From Dolomedes plantarius (Eukaryota > Arthropoda > Arachnida > Araneae > Dolomedidae), in the NCBI GenBank assembly GCA_907164885.2, contig OU015499.1:150895806-150959805 (forward strand): a stretch of DNA of 64,000 nt. Reading direction: 5' to 3'. Positions 11,204 to 22,450 of the stretch are shown one piece after another. A model generated the notes under the pieces. The model saw only the letters and a program-made list of their open reading frames with translations. It made no database searches and was not told the DNA's origin. Made by a program: the position numbers and the translations under genes. Every line of letters starts with the position of its first letter. The first letter of the stretch is position 1.

Positions 11204-11875
11204 CATTAACTACCGCATCGCGATACTCATTCTATCTTGCACACCTGCTTATGTCCTGCCGTAGCGCAGAGGCATCGCGCTGATCTGTGAAACCCTGAGT
11301 TGTGGGTTCGATCCCAGGTGGTATCGCACCTTCCAAATTTTCCATCTTGATATTTCTCTTTCCCCCGTGGAATTCTGCTTCCTACTCATTACGAATTGTA
11401 TGACCCTGAAGAGGGCCTTTTTTTTTCTCTTTTGATGAGGGCCACCTAACTTATTCCTATTTCTTGCCTCGTATCTTTAAACTTAACTTATTAATTTTTA
11501 AATTTTTAAAACTCTATTACATGTTAAATCCCTAAGATATTATTTCCCCCACCCTTTTAATTATTGAAAGATTAACTTTAATTTACTAGTAATTTTATTG
11601 ATGTAACCCCACTCTTAATTACCTAATTATCCTTTAAACTTTAACTACTGAGCACACTATCATTGATTACTTAACATCTTGCGTACTGGAAATAAAACCA
11701 CATGGCCAAGGAACTCCATTCATCTCTATATTCTGCTCAGATAAACCTTTCCGGGCTGTACCTGAATGTTTAATTTAGTGATATACCTTTGTTTAGATAT
11801 CGTATCTAAAGACTTTGCGTAATCTGAGAGCATTTTATTCAACAAGCTGTAAGAATGCTCATTGAACGCCATGTT
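11204..11875 (+). other. LINE 3' region, AT-rich
   Basis: Non-coding sequence following the reverse transcriptase stop, with the block GACCCTGAAGAGGGCC and a T-rich run near 11410. Probably the LINE 3' UTR fused to the tRNA-like segment. The exact 3' end is not visible. Confidence 0.4.
11248..11320 (+). repeat. tRNA-derived SINE-like head after the LINE
   Basis: CCGTAGCGCAGAGGCATCGC resembles a Pol III A box and GTGGGTTCGATCCCAGG is an excellent B box at the right distance. T-stem pairing is imperfect and no matching acceptor stem is visible, so this is tRNA-like rather than a tRNA gene. It sits 45 bp downstream of the LINE stop codon, in what should be the LINE 3' region. Confidence 0.5.
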
Positions 11876-12289
11876 AAATTATGCAATGTTTTGCCATTCC
11901 TCGCCAAACAAGAAGTAAAATCTGCAAGAGTTGAGTTGTGACATGCTGCGAGACACTGCCCTATTCCGTTTCTGAAAGTCGCCGAGACACATAATTTTTG
12001 CCTCCCAATATCTCACCCCTTGACGCAGAGGTTGATCGGAGCTCCGACACATCAGCGAAATGAGCGAATATGCGATCAACTTTTCCGCCACCTAGCGGAT
12101 AAACATCCCGCAGGGGACGCCGTTAAAAGTGTTTCTGGACGATCTTGTAGGCCGTTGGGTCTTTGAACAGTCAAAATTTTTCACATAATAAACATCAGGT
12201 TCCTCGTAGTGTAATTGTCCTTCAAAACGGTGACGTCATAGATCAGAAACTATCGAGTCTTTTGATCCCGACACGAAAATTAAATTGTA
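11876..12289 (+). repeat. repeat R monomer
   Basis: Matches the R consensus: GAGCTCCGACACATCAGCG, CCGCCACCTAGCGG (12086-12099), a TTAAAAGTGTTT block and a perfect TGACGTCA at 12231-12238 followed by TAGAT. It ends where a Helitron terminus begins. Confidence 0.6.
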
Positions 12290-12340
12290 CTAGCTGAGTG
12301 GCAACCCGGTGTGTTGCTTTTTCGATTTAAAATTAAATGG
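12290..12340 (-). mobile_element. Helitron 3' terminus, antisense (third type)
   Basis: CTAGCTGAGT is followed by GCAACCCGGTGTGTTGC, a hairpin with a perfect 5-bp stem (GCAAC/GTTGC). A hairpin just before CTAG on the minus strand is the Helitron 3' signature. The body should run rightward, but I cannot place its 5' end. 12340-14150 shows no coding region or other terminus I recognise. Confidence 0.45.
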
Positions 12341-14150
12341 ATCTTAAAATTGTTTTTATTGTATTTGGAAAGATTGTCCATCTAGTGGTTTAAAATGTTT
12401 TAAAGTAAATCTTGAAAAGATAAATGTACTTTTATCAAGGCAAGCCTGGATAACGTTTTGACGCAATTTTGCTTTTTAAACAAAAAAGAAGTTCATTCAA
12501 TTAGAAAAAAAAATAGATAGGTTTTAACTTCTCATTTCCTAAAACTAAAATTATTTCTGGTACTTTTAAACTATTTCTGGATTTCAATTATTAAATGACT
12601 CGTTCTCAACTAATAATTTTTCCTTTTGGCAACGTGGCCGATGGTAAATAGTAAATCTCATGGAAGGAAAAAGTGCTTAAAAAAATAAAAAGACAGTTCT
12701 GATGAATTCAAAATTGGTGGCGGAAGAATTCTCATCAGTTGCTCATTAATTAGAAACAAATTTCACGAACTTGCTGGAATTATTAGTGAGTAAAACAAGT
12801 CGAAAAACTACGAACTCGGCATTCAGTTACATTAAGATTCTATGAAGATCAGCGCTGGAAATTTCAAAAGTGAGTTCTGTAAGTACGCTTTTTTAGAATG
12901 ATAGCATTTTTTTTATTAAATGTATTTGGTATATTTTGGAAGCTGAACATCTAGAAAATGCCGATAAATCGTAAAATTGACATTGATAGGTGCAGAAAAC
13001 CGAAATATTTGTCCATCAAAATTGTCTATTTCGTGAAATTCGGAAAACTGCTTTGGGGAAAAAGCTTCGTTTGCAATGAAAAACATTTTTAACTTAAAAA
13101 AAAATGTGTATATCCTTAAAAATGAAGAGTTGTAGAGCACATGGCAATAAAAAAATTGTCGATTGGTGGACGGAAAAGTTGAATTTTGCATGCATGAAAA
13201 TAGTGGAAATTTGCGAAACGGAAAGGAGCTGGTTCACCCGGAATGTCAGCTGTTTCTGTTGTCCGCTTCTTTTTAGTTCGGCTGTTTTAATTTAATAATT
13301 AGAAAAGCTTAAAGTTTTGAAAGTTGAGGATGGCATTAGTGCACGCGTCTAGTCCGTCCGCGTCCATCGGTATCAGTAGCGATATCCTGCTATGCTCGGT
13401 TCGCGAAATTAGCCCGTCCCCGTGTCGCCCGGACTGCTCACTAACAAACATACTGGTTACCTCTGAAGAGAAGATCGCCGAGAAACTGGTAACTTGGGGA
13501 GGGTTCTTTTTTGATGAGGGATGGAACGTTAAAGCGAAGGTCAACGAGAGAGGAAGAGATTGTCACCAAACATCCCCCACTTTTCGCCAAATAACGGCAT
13601 TTGTCCCAAGGAAGAGTTGAACAGGTGTTTTTCTGCCGACTGGCAATGGTTTCTAAGAAAGGCAGTGTTTACAAGAAGCAGATGGGGAGAAATACACATC
13701 TGCATTTACAATTGAAAGGAAATTTTAAACACTGTATTACCTATTGGAACTATTATACCTTTTGGAATATTAACTGTCGTGATGTGCTGTATAATCTGAA
13801 ATGTTTCAATGCTGATTTATGAAGTCTATTTTCCAAGGTATAAATTTGCAACCAAGCAAAACATCTTTCCCGTTTTTATTAACTTTTAAACTAGCCAAAA
13901 ATATGACTAACAAAAACAAAGTTATGAGAAAATATTTTAAAGAGGGGGAAATTAAAGTTTGAAGAAAATTTTTCTTATTCAAATTTCGGAAAATGGGAAA
14001 ATTTTATAGTGTTGATAGAGTTAATTGTGAATTTTCATTAGAAGAGGTCATTAGGGTAGCACACTTTAAAGGGCTGGGCCGACCTTGCCAGTTGAACCTA
14101 TTTGATCTGGAAAATTAAAAATATGTCTAAACTGAAATGGCTTTGACATA
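12341..14150. other. unassigned sequence
   Basis: Mixed AT-rich sequence. The open frames around 13.1-13.8 kb (up to about 98 codons) overlap on opposite strands, lack recognisable motifs and are probably chance. Part may be the body of the Helitron whose end is at 12290. Confidence 0.35.
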
Positions 14151-14151
14151 T

Positions 14152-14336
14152 GAGCTGTTATTTTTTAAAGTGGTATAAGTCCATTTTTTTCATACATCGA
14201 GATATTTAAAAGTTTGTATTTGAATGAATTTAAAAATATTTGATAATAATGAATATTTAATAATAATGAATTTAAAAAAATAAATGATTTTTTTAGTTCC
14301 AAATGGACTTATACCACTTTCAAAAATAACATATTA
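14152..14336. repeat. foldback repeat of about 185 bp
   Basis: Two arms of about 35 bp face each other: TTTAAAGTGGTATAAGTCCA on the left and TGGACTTATACCACTTT on the right, with AT-rich DNA between. Probably a degenerate MITE. No clear target duplication. Confidence 0.55.
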
Positions 14337-14436
14337 TAAAAAATAAAAACAAGTGGGAATTCAAGTCCATATTTTTATATACATTAGCTTCACTGAAATG
14401 GATTTTTTAATGTAAACTCTTACTTACCAACATCAC

Positions 14437-15302
14437 CAGTGGCGTACGCAAGGGGGGGGGGGGTTGATGGGGGTTATACCCCCCCCCCATTGGTTCTGAT
14501 TACATATATTATTTAATTAGGTTTAAGCTTTGCACTGATTGCTCAAAACTACTCTTTCATAGTAATAGTCCAGTCAAATTAGATCAAAATGGAGGCGAAT
14601 CATGCATTAAATGAAGGGGGGTTGAGATTTTATCAGGAATGTGTAGGGGATGGTCCCCTGAGCAACGCCAAATAAAGTCCCCTCGATTTCAGGCGCCGCG
14701 GGAGGGGGGGGGGTGTCCAGAGGTCACTTTTTTTCAGTTTTTGGCGTTTATCTCGAAAACGGTGCGTCGCAAAGAAAAATGTCAGCCCAAAAATTAAAGC
14801 TTATAAAATTCCCTTCCAAATGGTATAACCATGTTTGCACCCAAGTGTTACCGTTTTCGAGATATGAGCCGTTGAATATGAAAATGTTTCAAAAAAAGTG
14901 GTAGCGGTTCAGGTATCTCGTCAAACTTCCTCTTCTAACTCTTTCCTCTTCCATTTCTCAGAAAACTCGTGATAGAGAACGTTGTAGAGCGAAAAATTTC
15001 ATTCAAAAATGTATGTGTTATGCTAATTTATCTTCACCAGGTAAATAGTTAGAGCGTTTTGAAGTTTAGGAGTTCTTTTCAACATTTTGCTTGTAAAATG
15101 CTCGTCACTCAAGTTTCGTTTCCATGGTCTGTAACTCTCTTAATCACTTTGTATGCTGTTTAATTAGATACGTGTAGTATTCATAACCCATATAAATAAT
15201 AAATTATGTATACCTGTACGTATAATGACCATAATATACAGAAGAACACTTGTAGTACAAAGGAGGAAGTAAGAAAACAAACCAAAATGTATAAAAGTTG
15301 TT
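14437..15302 (+). repeat. left long terminal inverted repeat
   Basis: About 866 bp that match, inverted, the right arm from 17693 to 19695 (excluding the LINE). It begins CAGTGGCGTACGCA, passes through a G run and a palindromic block around ATCTCGAAAACGG, and ends just inside a copy of the start of the internal gene: both arms contain AAAATGTATAAAAG, i.e. codons 1-4 after ATG. Confidence 0.85.
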
Positions 15303-15464
15303 CATATAATCAAAAAATGGTTATCAAAAGTAAGTTCAAACAACAGTTACTTACATTAAATATATTATATACAATTTATTTCATCAACTGCTTTCCTATA
15401 TATTAAAAGCCGTCCATCTGATACTTTGGAAAAAGTTTCAAACAAGTCAAAGTCTTCACTATCA

Positions 15465-15707
15465 TTTTAGCTTCTGTAGAATGTCCGAATTTTCATGAAC
15501 TGATTTCCCATAAAGGTGGCATCCCACTATAATGCCACGATCAAAGTCACTAAGCTCCTTTGACTTACTCATCGTCTTACAAACGCATAAATATAACCTG
15601 ACAAACCACTACCAATACTTTTATAGCTTTCGGTTACGCATCAAATTACGTCACCTGCTAGATCCACTTCTTTAGGGGGGTGTCCGGAAACTTTTGGCCG
15701 GATAGTG
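15465..15707 (-). mobile_element. Tc1/mariner 5' fragment
   Basis: On the minus strand a terminus CACTATCCGGCCAAAAG is preceded by TA, the Tc1/mariner arrangement. An ATG at 15572 opens a frame starting MSKSKELSDFDRGIIVG, a typical N-terminus of Tc1-like transposases (first helix-turn-helix), which stops after about 35 codons. Only the first part is present. It lies inside the 5.26-kb element just beyond the end of its gene. Confidence 0.7.
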
Positions 15708-15764
15708 TATAACGTATTATGGAATATTAATGAATTATATAAATTATTAAATTTACTTAATGGG

Positions 15765-17704
15765 GTCAGTACGAGCAAAGAACAATGAAAGGTACCTGTG
15801 GTGATTGAGATCATGCTCATTTGGCGTGGCCTGGAACATGAGCAGGAACATTCGTTCCTCAGCTCCAGCAATGTCTCCTGGTGAAGATTTGGAGTCATAA
15901 AACACTTTGGCGATGTTTGTTGTTTCATTGGCATACCGCTGGAAACATTGTACTATTGCTGCTTTGCTTTTACCATAAATCGCTGACGTAGTGTCACATC
16001 CTGAGAAACTATGGATGTAGAGAATGTACTGGCTGAATGATAAGACCTGAAGATGTTGGGAAGAGTAGAGCCTGTCATCTGTGTTGCCCCTCCGGCCTTC
16101 ATGAAAAACACATTCGTGTCTCGGGGGGTGAGTGCCACAAGTAAGACGAGAAGGTCTTACCTATCTACTATCACCACAGTTGAATGAGAGGTGTTTTGCT
16201 ACTCACCTCTGACAATACTGCAGTCAGCATCTCCTTTGGCTGTAGTAGACTGTATACCTCTTGCACCCACGGCTTGAACTAACATAGTAATGAGCTTGGT
16301 TTTGTTCCTTTCATTGGAAAGAAAGTTTTCCTGATGAACAGCAGCCACCATGTTCTTATTGAAGTCAATATCCACTGATGTTTTACTTGATGCTCTCCGA
16401 TGTTGTTCGTCTCTTTCCGTGGAGTTCGCGTGTTTATAACCATCAAAAACCACAGCTGAACTGCTGCCGTAATGGTTGATTATGTACGATACATATTGAT
16501 CGCAGATGGAGGCGAAGGTGGTGTTGGTGTTCCACTTTACTCTATGAAGCAGGAAGTCGCCATCGATTACCGTGAAACTGTTCTTCACATTGATCAGTTG
16601 ATTAAATTTTGGGAAAGCATCAGACAGTGCTGAACTATTAATTTTTCTCATTATCCCCTCGGCGAATAGAGACATAGGGTATGGGACTAACTCGTACGTT
16701 AGCAACTCCTCTACATACCCTTCTTCTTGATGATCAGAGTTCTTTGAAATTTCATCAGAGGCTCTACCACCACTACCTCATCATTAACTTTGATCATATT
16801 GCTCATCGCAGCTAAAGGAACGACTGAGTCCTTCGTGGATTGTTTCACTTCTGAGAAATTCATTCCAAACAAAAGTGCTCATATGTGCGGGTTCCAAGGA
16901 CTGCTAGCAGTTGACGTTACTTGTTCCAATTACTCCCGTTGAAAGTTACATCAAACAATTACGTTCAGCAAAAGGCGGGTGATCAGCCAACCCTTGAGTA
17001 AGCTTCCTTCTGTCTAGATCATCTGTGGTTATGCGTGATGCTCGAAACTCAACATGTTGTTCTCCTCTTGCAGTATGGACGCCACAAAACATCTCAAGTG
17101 AGCTACATATTGCTGTAGCTGTGCTAGCTCCCCCAACCCATTTCGCCAACACCGAATCATTAAAGCCTCGTCCACGTGTTAATTCTCCTTCACTCTTCCT
17201 GTCACACATGAGTGTCACCTCAATTGCCATGTCAGACCACACACCAGCCATTGGTGTTCCAGTTCTGTTGACAGTGAAGTATCCACGATCTATAAAATCC
17301 TGTTTAAGTTGAAGGTAGCGAGTTGTTAGTCCCAGCATGTGTTGTACATATAGGTGAGTACACTTTGCATAATGAAAATGCCCGCTGGCATGGAAGTAAG
17401 GTATCATCAGTTGGGCACATGTCATATGATCTTCCCAGTTGCGCTGTGCTGCAATAAATTTTTTCATCAACACCACCATTTCAAAGTACTGGACCCAGAA
17501 AGCTGCTGTTGACCCATAACCTTTGAGACGTGACAATTCGTTGCTCAATTTCCACTGAATGCTGGCAAGGGAGGTATTTGTGGAAATGTGTTGTGGAGTA
17601 ATTTCTACTGAGGTCAGAAGTAACTGAACTACTTCTTCTTTTTCATATGGTGTGGTATCTAAATTTTCCAAAATGATCTGAGTTGAAGTGACACTTTTAT
17701 ACAT
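15765..17704 (-). pseudogene. decayed XPG/FEN1-like nuclease gene of the TIR element
   Basis: Read on the minus strand from ATG at 17704. The first intact stretch (252 codons to 16946) has FWVQYFEMV (about 69-77), HYAKCTHLY (111-119) and ELTRGRGF (184-191). After a disrupted 240-bp segment, a second stretch (16705-16199) has SFTVIDGDFLLH (Asp 48 and 50), AVVFDGY (Asp 88) and AKGDADCSIV (Asp 159, Asp 161). The same frame continues past an in-frame TAG and TAA to STVVIVD and DLLVLLVAL, and a frameshift then leads to ILYIHSFSGCDTTSAIYGKS. An early IDG, spaced acidic residues, GDAD and a GCDxxxxIxGxxKA block recall the catalytic core and H3TH region of XPG/FEN1 5' nucleases. The two parts look like one protein family, common and unnamed in invertebrate genomes as far as I remember. 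At least two stops and two frameshifts make it a pseudogene. Confidence 0.6.
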
Positions 17705-18155
17705 TTTGGTTTGTTTTCTTACTTCCTCCTTTGTACTACAAGCGATCTTCTGTATATTATGAGATATACATTATACGTAGAGGTATACATAATTTATTAT
17801 TTATATGGGTTATGAATACTATACGTATCTAATTAAACAGCATACAAAGTGATTAAGAGAGTTACTGACCTTGGAAACGAAACTTGAGTGACGAGTATTT
17901 TACTAGCAAAATGTTAAAAAGTACCCCTAAACTTCAAAACGCTCTAACTATTTACCTTGTGAAGATAAATTAGCATAACTATACATTTTTGAAGGAAATA
18001 TTTCGCTCTACAACTTTCTCTATCACGAGTTTTCCGAGAAATGGAAGGGGAAACAGTTAGAAGAGGAAGTTTGACGAGATACCTGAACCGCTACCACTTT
18101 TTTTGAAAACATTTCATATTCAACGGCTCATATTTCGAAAACGGTAACACTTGGG

Positions 18156-18924
18156 CTCTAAGTTAGCACCTATCCTTTTTAATATTTTTATTAATGATAT
18201 TCCTAACTCTCCATTCACTACACTAGCCATGTTTGCGGATGACACGGCAATACTAGCTAAGCATCAAAATGTTAAATATATGCACAAGTTCCTACAGAGA
18301 CATATTGGAATTCTTGAACGATGGTTCGAACGGTGGAGGCTCAAGTTAAGTCCTTCAAAATCTAAAGCTATTTTTTCAGTTACAATAGAATTCCACCTCC
18401 TCCGGTCACAGTATGCGATCAACTGGTTCACTTTGAGAGAGAGGGCAAATACCTAGGAATTTACCTCGATAGTCGACTGACGTGGAAGAAAAATATTGAA
18501 CATAACATTAGAAAATTTTTTAAAGCCCGTAAGTATATCTCCCACCTGCTGCACCAGAATCAAAAGGGTTTAGATAACAAAGTACTCTTGTATAAAACCG
18601 TACTGCGTCCCATCCTGTTGTACGCCGTTCCTGTTTGGGGCTCAACGGCTGACACCCATATCCAGCGATTGCAGACAATTCAATATAAACACTCCGCGGT
18701 ATTAGGAAGGCGCCCTGGTACCTTAAAAACGTACTTATTCACAGGGATCTGAGAATCGAACCCATTCGGCAACACATTAAAGATCTCGCATCTAACTTCT
18801 ACAATAGATTATATTCAATAGACAGCGAAGAAATAGCTAACCTCCCCGACTACGACCCAAGGGAATGCTATAGGCGTCCTAAGGCCACTTTGATTACTCA
18901 CCCTGGTCTCCTTCCCCTTTCTTA
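18156..18924 (+). pseudogene. Jockey-type reverse transcriptase, two frameshifts
   Basis: The frame starts in the RT palm with LAPILFNIFINDIP, then MFADDTAIL (YADD box changed to FADD) and LERWFERWRLKLSPSKSK. A frameshift near 18375 moves the reading to KYLGIYLDSRLTWKK and LLYKTVLRPILLYAVPVWG. A second shift near 18705 leads to KAPWYLKNVLIHRDLRIEPI and the terminal region ending PLLPLS-like before TAA at about 18924. Domain order matches the LINE at 10208. Inactive. Confidence 0.85.
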
Positions 18925-19059
18925 ACTCTCCCTCCAACCTCTTCTAAATTTTAATTTACATTTGCCGTTGCTTCGGGTTCTGACCTGCGTTTTTTTGATG
19001 GATCGACCTCAAGACTATCCTTACTAATTTTTGCTTAATCGTCTGCTACCGTAAAGTAT

Positions 19060-19091
<32 letters not shown>

Positions 19092-19377
19092 TTTTTATTT
19101 TTTTATTTTTTCTTAATCCTGACACATTAAATTGTTGTCAATTTATATATATTCACTTATTTATTATTTGCTAGTATTAATATTATTTATTATTATTATT
19201 GTTATTTAATTATTATTATTATTATTATTGTTATTATTATTCTAACTTTCAAGTCAACACTTTTCTTTTAATCCTGAGAACGGAAATATAGCCAAAAAAA
19301 TTATCCATACCGAGGATATGGAGCCCTGCTCTCTGGTGCCTCGTTAATGTACCATGTCTATGTTTATGTCTATGTCT
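18156..19377 (+). mobile_element. 5'-truncated Jockey-type LINE insertion
   Basis: 1222 bp bounded by an exact 15-bp duplication ACGGTAACACTTGGG (18141-18155 and 19378-19392), which fixes both ends. The 3' end is not poly(A) but a short repeat of the form ATGTCTATGTTTATGTCTAT, with ATT-rich microsatellite just upstream. The 5' truncation falls inside the reverse transcriptase. Confidence 0.9.
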
Positions 19378-19695
19378 ACGGTAACACTTGGGTACAAATA
19401 TGGATATACCATTTGGAAGGGAATTTTATAAGCTTTAATTTTTGGGTTTGACAATTTTTTGTGCCACACCCTGTTTTCGAGATAAACGCCGAAAACTGAA
19501 AAAAGTGACCTTTGGACCCCCACCCCACCCCCCGCGGCGCCTGAAATCGAGGGGACTTTATTAGGCGTTGTTCAGGGGACCAACCCCTACACATTCCTGA
19601 AAAAATCTCAACCCCTTCATTTAATGCGAAATGAAAACCTAATTTGACTGGACTATATAACACCCCCCCTTTGAAAATTCCTGCGTACGCTACTG

Positions 19696-20555
19696 AACAT
19701 CACTATCAGATCAGATTGACATATTATCGTCTTTTTTATAGGTATGTGAACTCATCGTAACAACTGTATGAAATATTACTTACCTAAAACTTTGATTTTC
19801 TGCTTTAATAACAATTATAATTAAATAATACTCACTCTGCCAAAACACAATTTTAAAATTTTCATCAAAATTAAAAATTAAAAATTAATTAAAATACCAG
19901 TTGTAGAACATTGAAATAATTATTCTACATAGAACGTATATTAAGCTTTCAGTGCCTAAAATTTCATGTATTTATGTTTTATAGGGAATGGGAAATAAAA
20001 CTAAATGTGACATGATGCTAAATTGCACCTTCAGTAAAAAAAGTAAGACTCCCGGGACCCCTTAAATGAAAACAAAATTACCGAAAAAGATCGCGTCTCC
20101 TTTGGAGAAAGAAAAAATAACAGTTGAAAAAACCCAAATTCTCTGAAATCTGTATCTATAATAATAATAAATTTTTGCATGATCCAGTATTTATAAAAAT
20201 AAACATGACTCTAAATTTTATTGAGGTTTTCTGAAACTCCCTTACATTACTTCGGGAAGTAGTAAGTAATCCGATGCAGGGTAAAAAAGTCCCAAAATAC
20301 GTTGATTACATGAAAATGGAAATCAAAACATGCGATGGTTTTCTTAAAGCCTAAATAGTTAAAACCTTCATAATTTTCTTAATGCCTAAAGAGCGATGAA
20401 TACTTTCCCCGGGAGATAGTACTGGGGTGTTGATTATCCCCGACCCCTCATTTCGGGAATCGACCTCCCCGAGGCAGCAACCTTAAAACCGGTCTCAGGT
20501 CTCTTCTGAAGGGAGATCTGCAGTACATACTTTTGCTTACCTTCAGCTGTTAATA
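19696..20555. other. unassigned AT-rich sequence
   Basis: Apart from the 8-bp target duplication at its left edge, no open frame, terminus or repeat structure recognised. Confidence 0.4.
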
Positions 20556-20559
20556 GTAA

Positions 20560-20797
20560 GATGAACGATTTGACATTCCCTTTCGTGTCTGGACCTCATG
20601 TACACAACACTTAAACGACGCACAAGATAATGTACACAACACTTAAATTCGGACACACAAGATGTCCGAATTGACGCAAGGGGGCTATCGGAGCTCCCGA
20701 CATCTCAGCAAAAAGAGAGATAATGCTGTCTCGCCACCTGGCGGCCAAAAATCACACTGGTGACACAGTGAAAAGTGTTATTGTAAGATGATTTAGG
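20560..20797 (+). repeat. repeat R monomer, partial
   Basis: Contains the R blocks TTTGACATTCCC, CGGAGCTCCCGACATCTCAG and CGCCACCTGGCGGCC (20732-20746), then GTGACACAGTGAAAAGTGTT. Cut off by a hAT-like terminus at 20798. Confidence 0.6.
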
Positions 20798-20950
20798 CAG
20801 AGGTGGGGAACCTTTTTACCATTAGAGGCCACGTGTAAATTAGGTAGAAATAAAGGAGGCCGCATCAGTTGATGTACCTACAAATGCGACTTTTATGGAA
20901 TTATTATAGTTAGGTATAGTTTCAACAATTTGGTGCATTATATAGAAAAA
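20798..20950 (+). mobile_element. hAT-like 5' terminus fragment
   Basis: CAGAGGTGGGGAACCTTTTT followed by GAGGCCACGTG is a characteristic hAT-type end. It is truncated by a Helitron on its right, so no target duplication can be checked. Confidence 0.5.
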
Positions 20951-21389
20951 CTAGCTGAAAACCCGCACTTCTCTACGGAGTACATACAAATTAAATACAA
21001 CGGTCAATGTATGCAATTAATGCCAATATATATGTATATATAATAAATACGACGATATATATATATACAATTGATGTAGAAAAAAATATATATATTTATA
21101 AAAAAATCGTAAGGGATATTTTTGTAGACAAAATAATGTCCAGTCGTCTGCCGCATTAGCAAGAAAAAAACGTATTTTTTTTGTCTATTTAGTTGTTATG
21201 CACGTGACGATAAATTTATTTATTGTACCAGAAAAAGAAATCACGTGATCGGCATTTAATAAATTAAATTCTAAAAATGAATCTTTAAAAATTCACCAAA
21301 AATCAGAAAATAGAGGTAAAGATTCGAAAAAGATTTCATTTTAAAGGAATTTTTACGCTCTTTCTCGTGATATAAATTTTATAACCCTC
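20951..21389 (-). mobile_element. Helitron type A, truncated, antisense
   Basis: Begins CTAGCTGAAAACCCGCAC and follows the type A body for about 440 bp up to the ATAACCCTC block, where repeat R resumes. The 5' part is missing. Confidence 0.7.
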
Positions 21390-21394
21390 GGAGG

Positions 21395-21735
21395 TGTACA
21401 TAAAATTTGGCCGCGTTTTTATCATCCTTTCCCGCAACGGGTAGTTCGAAGTTCCAACACCTCCGAGAAGAGAACGAAGTTGCGATTACTGTGTCACCAG
21501 TGTGATTCTTCGGATTTCTCACCACCTAGCGGACAAAAACTACGCCGGTGACATCGTTATAGGTGTTTTTCAAAGGTGTTTTTGACTCTAAGGTCAATGA
21601 ATATGCATTATTTTCCGGAATTAAATGTCGGATTTCCGCTTCTTTAATTATCCGTCAAAATGGTGACGTCATTGTCGAACCCTCTTCACTTTTACGGGTT
21701 CACTTTGGTTCGTTTGATGTCAAGACGTTTTCAAT
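21395..21735 (+). repeat. repeat R monomer
   Basis: Shows the blocks ACATAAAATTTGGCCGCG, GTTCGAAGTTCCAACACCTC, CACCACCTAGCGGAC (21520-21534), a TTTTTCAAAGGTG stretch, AATTATCCGTCAAAATGG and TGACGTCA (21664-21671). One of the better-preserved monomers. Confidence 0.65.
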
Positions 21736-22189
21736 GGTACACGAGTAAATTTTCACAGCATAAAGTTCAGTACCACACCAGCGAATATTCAAAGTTTTAT
21801 TTCTTTCGTAAGCACAAACACAACTATCTATAAACTTATTTTACAGTATTATACAAATATCTAACTACTTCAGTCTTCTCCCAACGCCTGTTACCTAACA
21901 AAGGCCTAGTGCGTCCTTTGGGCTCTCAATACACCCAAGCACTGTATTCGTTTGCCCGGCTCTCTCAAGAGCCAACAACCGCAAACCAAAAAAAAAAAAC
22001 CACACACCTTCTCTCGCGTGGGCACAAGCAGTATCTCCCACGTCCCCCTGACTTCTGCCCGGGACCTCGTCTCCGAACACCACACGAATCCCTTATCAAG
22101 CCGGGGTCATTGGATTGCCCTACCCCCCTGCTTTCTTGAGAGGAAAGTACAGGGACAAAACAACATGAGTTGATGCGGCAGACACGACA
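21736..22189. other. unassigned segment between R pieces
   Basis: Sequence without recognised termini, containing an A run near 21990 and an amino-acid-like open frame on each strand that I regard as chance. It may be an insertion that split an R monomer. Confidence 0.35.
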
Positions 22190-22450
22190 GTCATATATTT
22201 TAATCTCCAAAGTGTTGAGATCCCGATCCAAAAACAATGAAAGTATCGGGACCATTCGACATTCCCCTGCTTGTCTGGAGGTAGCCGAGACCTGGTGTTC
22301 ATAAAATTTGGCCGCGAACTTATTAGACTTTCCCGCAGGTTCGAATATACGACATTTCCGTGAAGTGAGCGACGTTGCGATAGCATTTCCCGCCACCTGG
22401 CGGGCAAGCATCCCACGGGTGACGCCGTTAACATTGTATCTGAAAGTTCT
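22190..22450 (+). repeat. repeat R monomer
   Basis: Contains GAGATCCCGATCC, ATTCGACATTCCCC, AGCCGAGACCTGGTG, ATAAAATTTGGCCGCG and CCGCCACCTGGCGGGC (22390-22405) in the usual order. Confidence 0.6.

Larger units (their letters stand above)
14437..19695. mobile_element. 5.26-kb TIR element with nuclease-like gene
   Basis: The ends read CAGTGGCGTACGCA on the left and, as complement, CAGTAGCGTACGCAGGAA on the right. The flanking octamer AACATCAC is identical at 14429-14436 and 19696-19703, an exact 8-bp target-site duplication, so both ends are fixed. Long inverted arms of about 0.86 kb (14437-15302 and 17693-19695, the latter split by a LINE) enclose a minus-strand gene. That gene has XPG/FEN1-like motifs and no DDE transposase that I can find. 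Without the LINE the element would be about 4.0 kb. An 8-bp duplication fits hAT, P, Merlin or Zisupton-like elements; an XPG-type nuclease is known to me from Academ elements, whose duplications are shorter. Superfamily is therefore unresolved. Confidence 0.85.
17693..19695 (-). repeat. right long terminal inverted repeat, LINE-split
   Basis: Inverted copy of the left arm in two parts, 17693-18155 and 19378-19695, interrupted by a 1.2-kb LINE. The TIR end is the complement of CAGTAGCGTACGCAGGAA. The arm contains the upstream region and first codons of the internal gene. Confidence 0.85.

Noticed and set aside
11248..11320. Functional tRNA gene
   Set aside because: A and B boxes are good, but acceptor and T stems do not pair, so only tRNA-like.
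13324..13620. 98-codon frame with an overlapping antisense frame
   Set aside because: No recognisable motif, both strands open, no splice or promoter context.
16195..16205. GGTGAGT at the end of the nuclease segment as an intron donor
   Set aside because: The same reading frame continues beyond it into STVVIVD and DLLVLLVAL, so an in-frame stop explains the break better than an intron.
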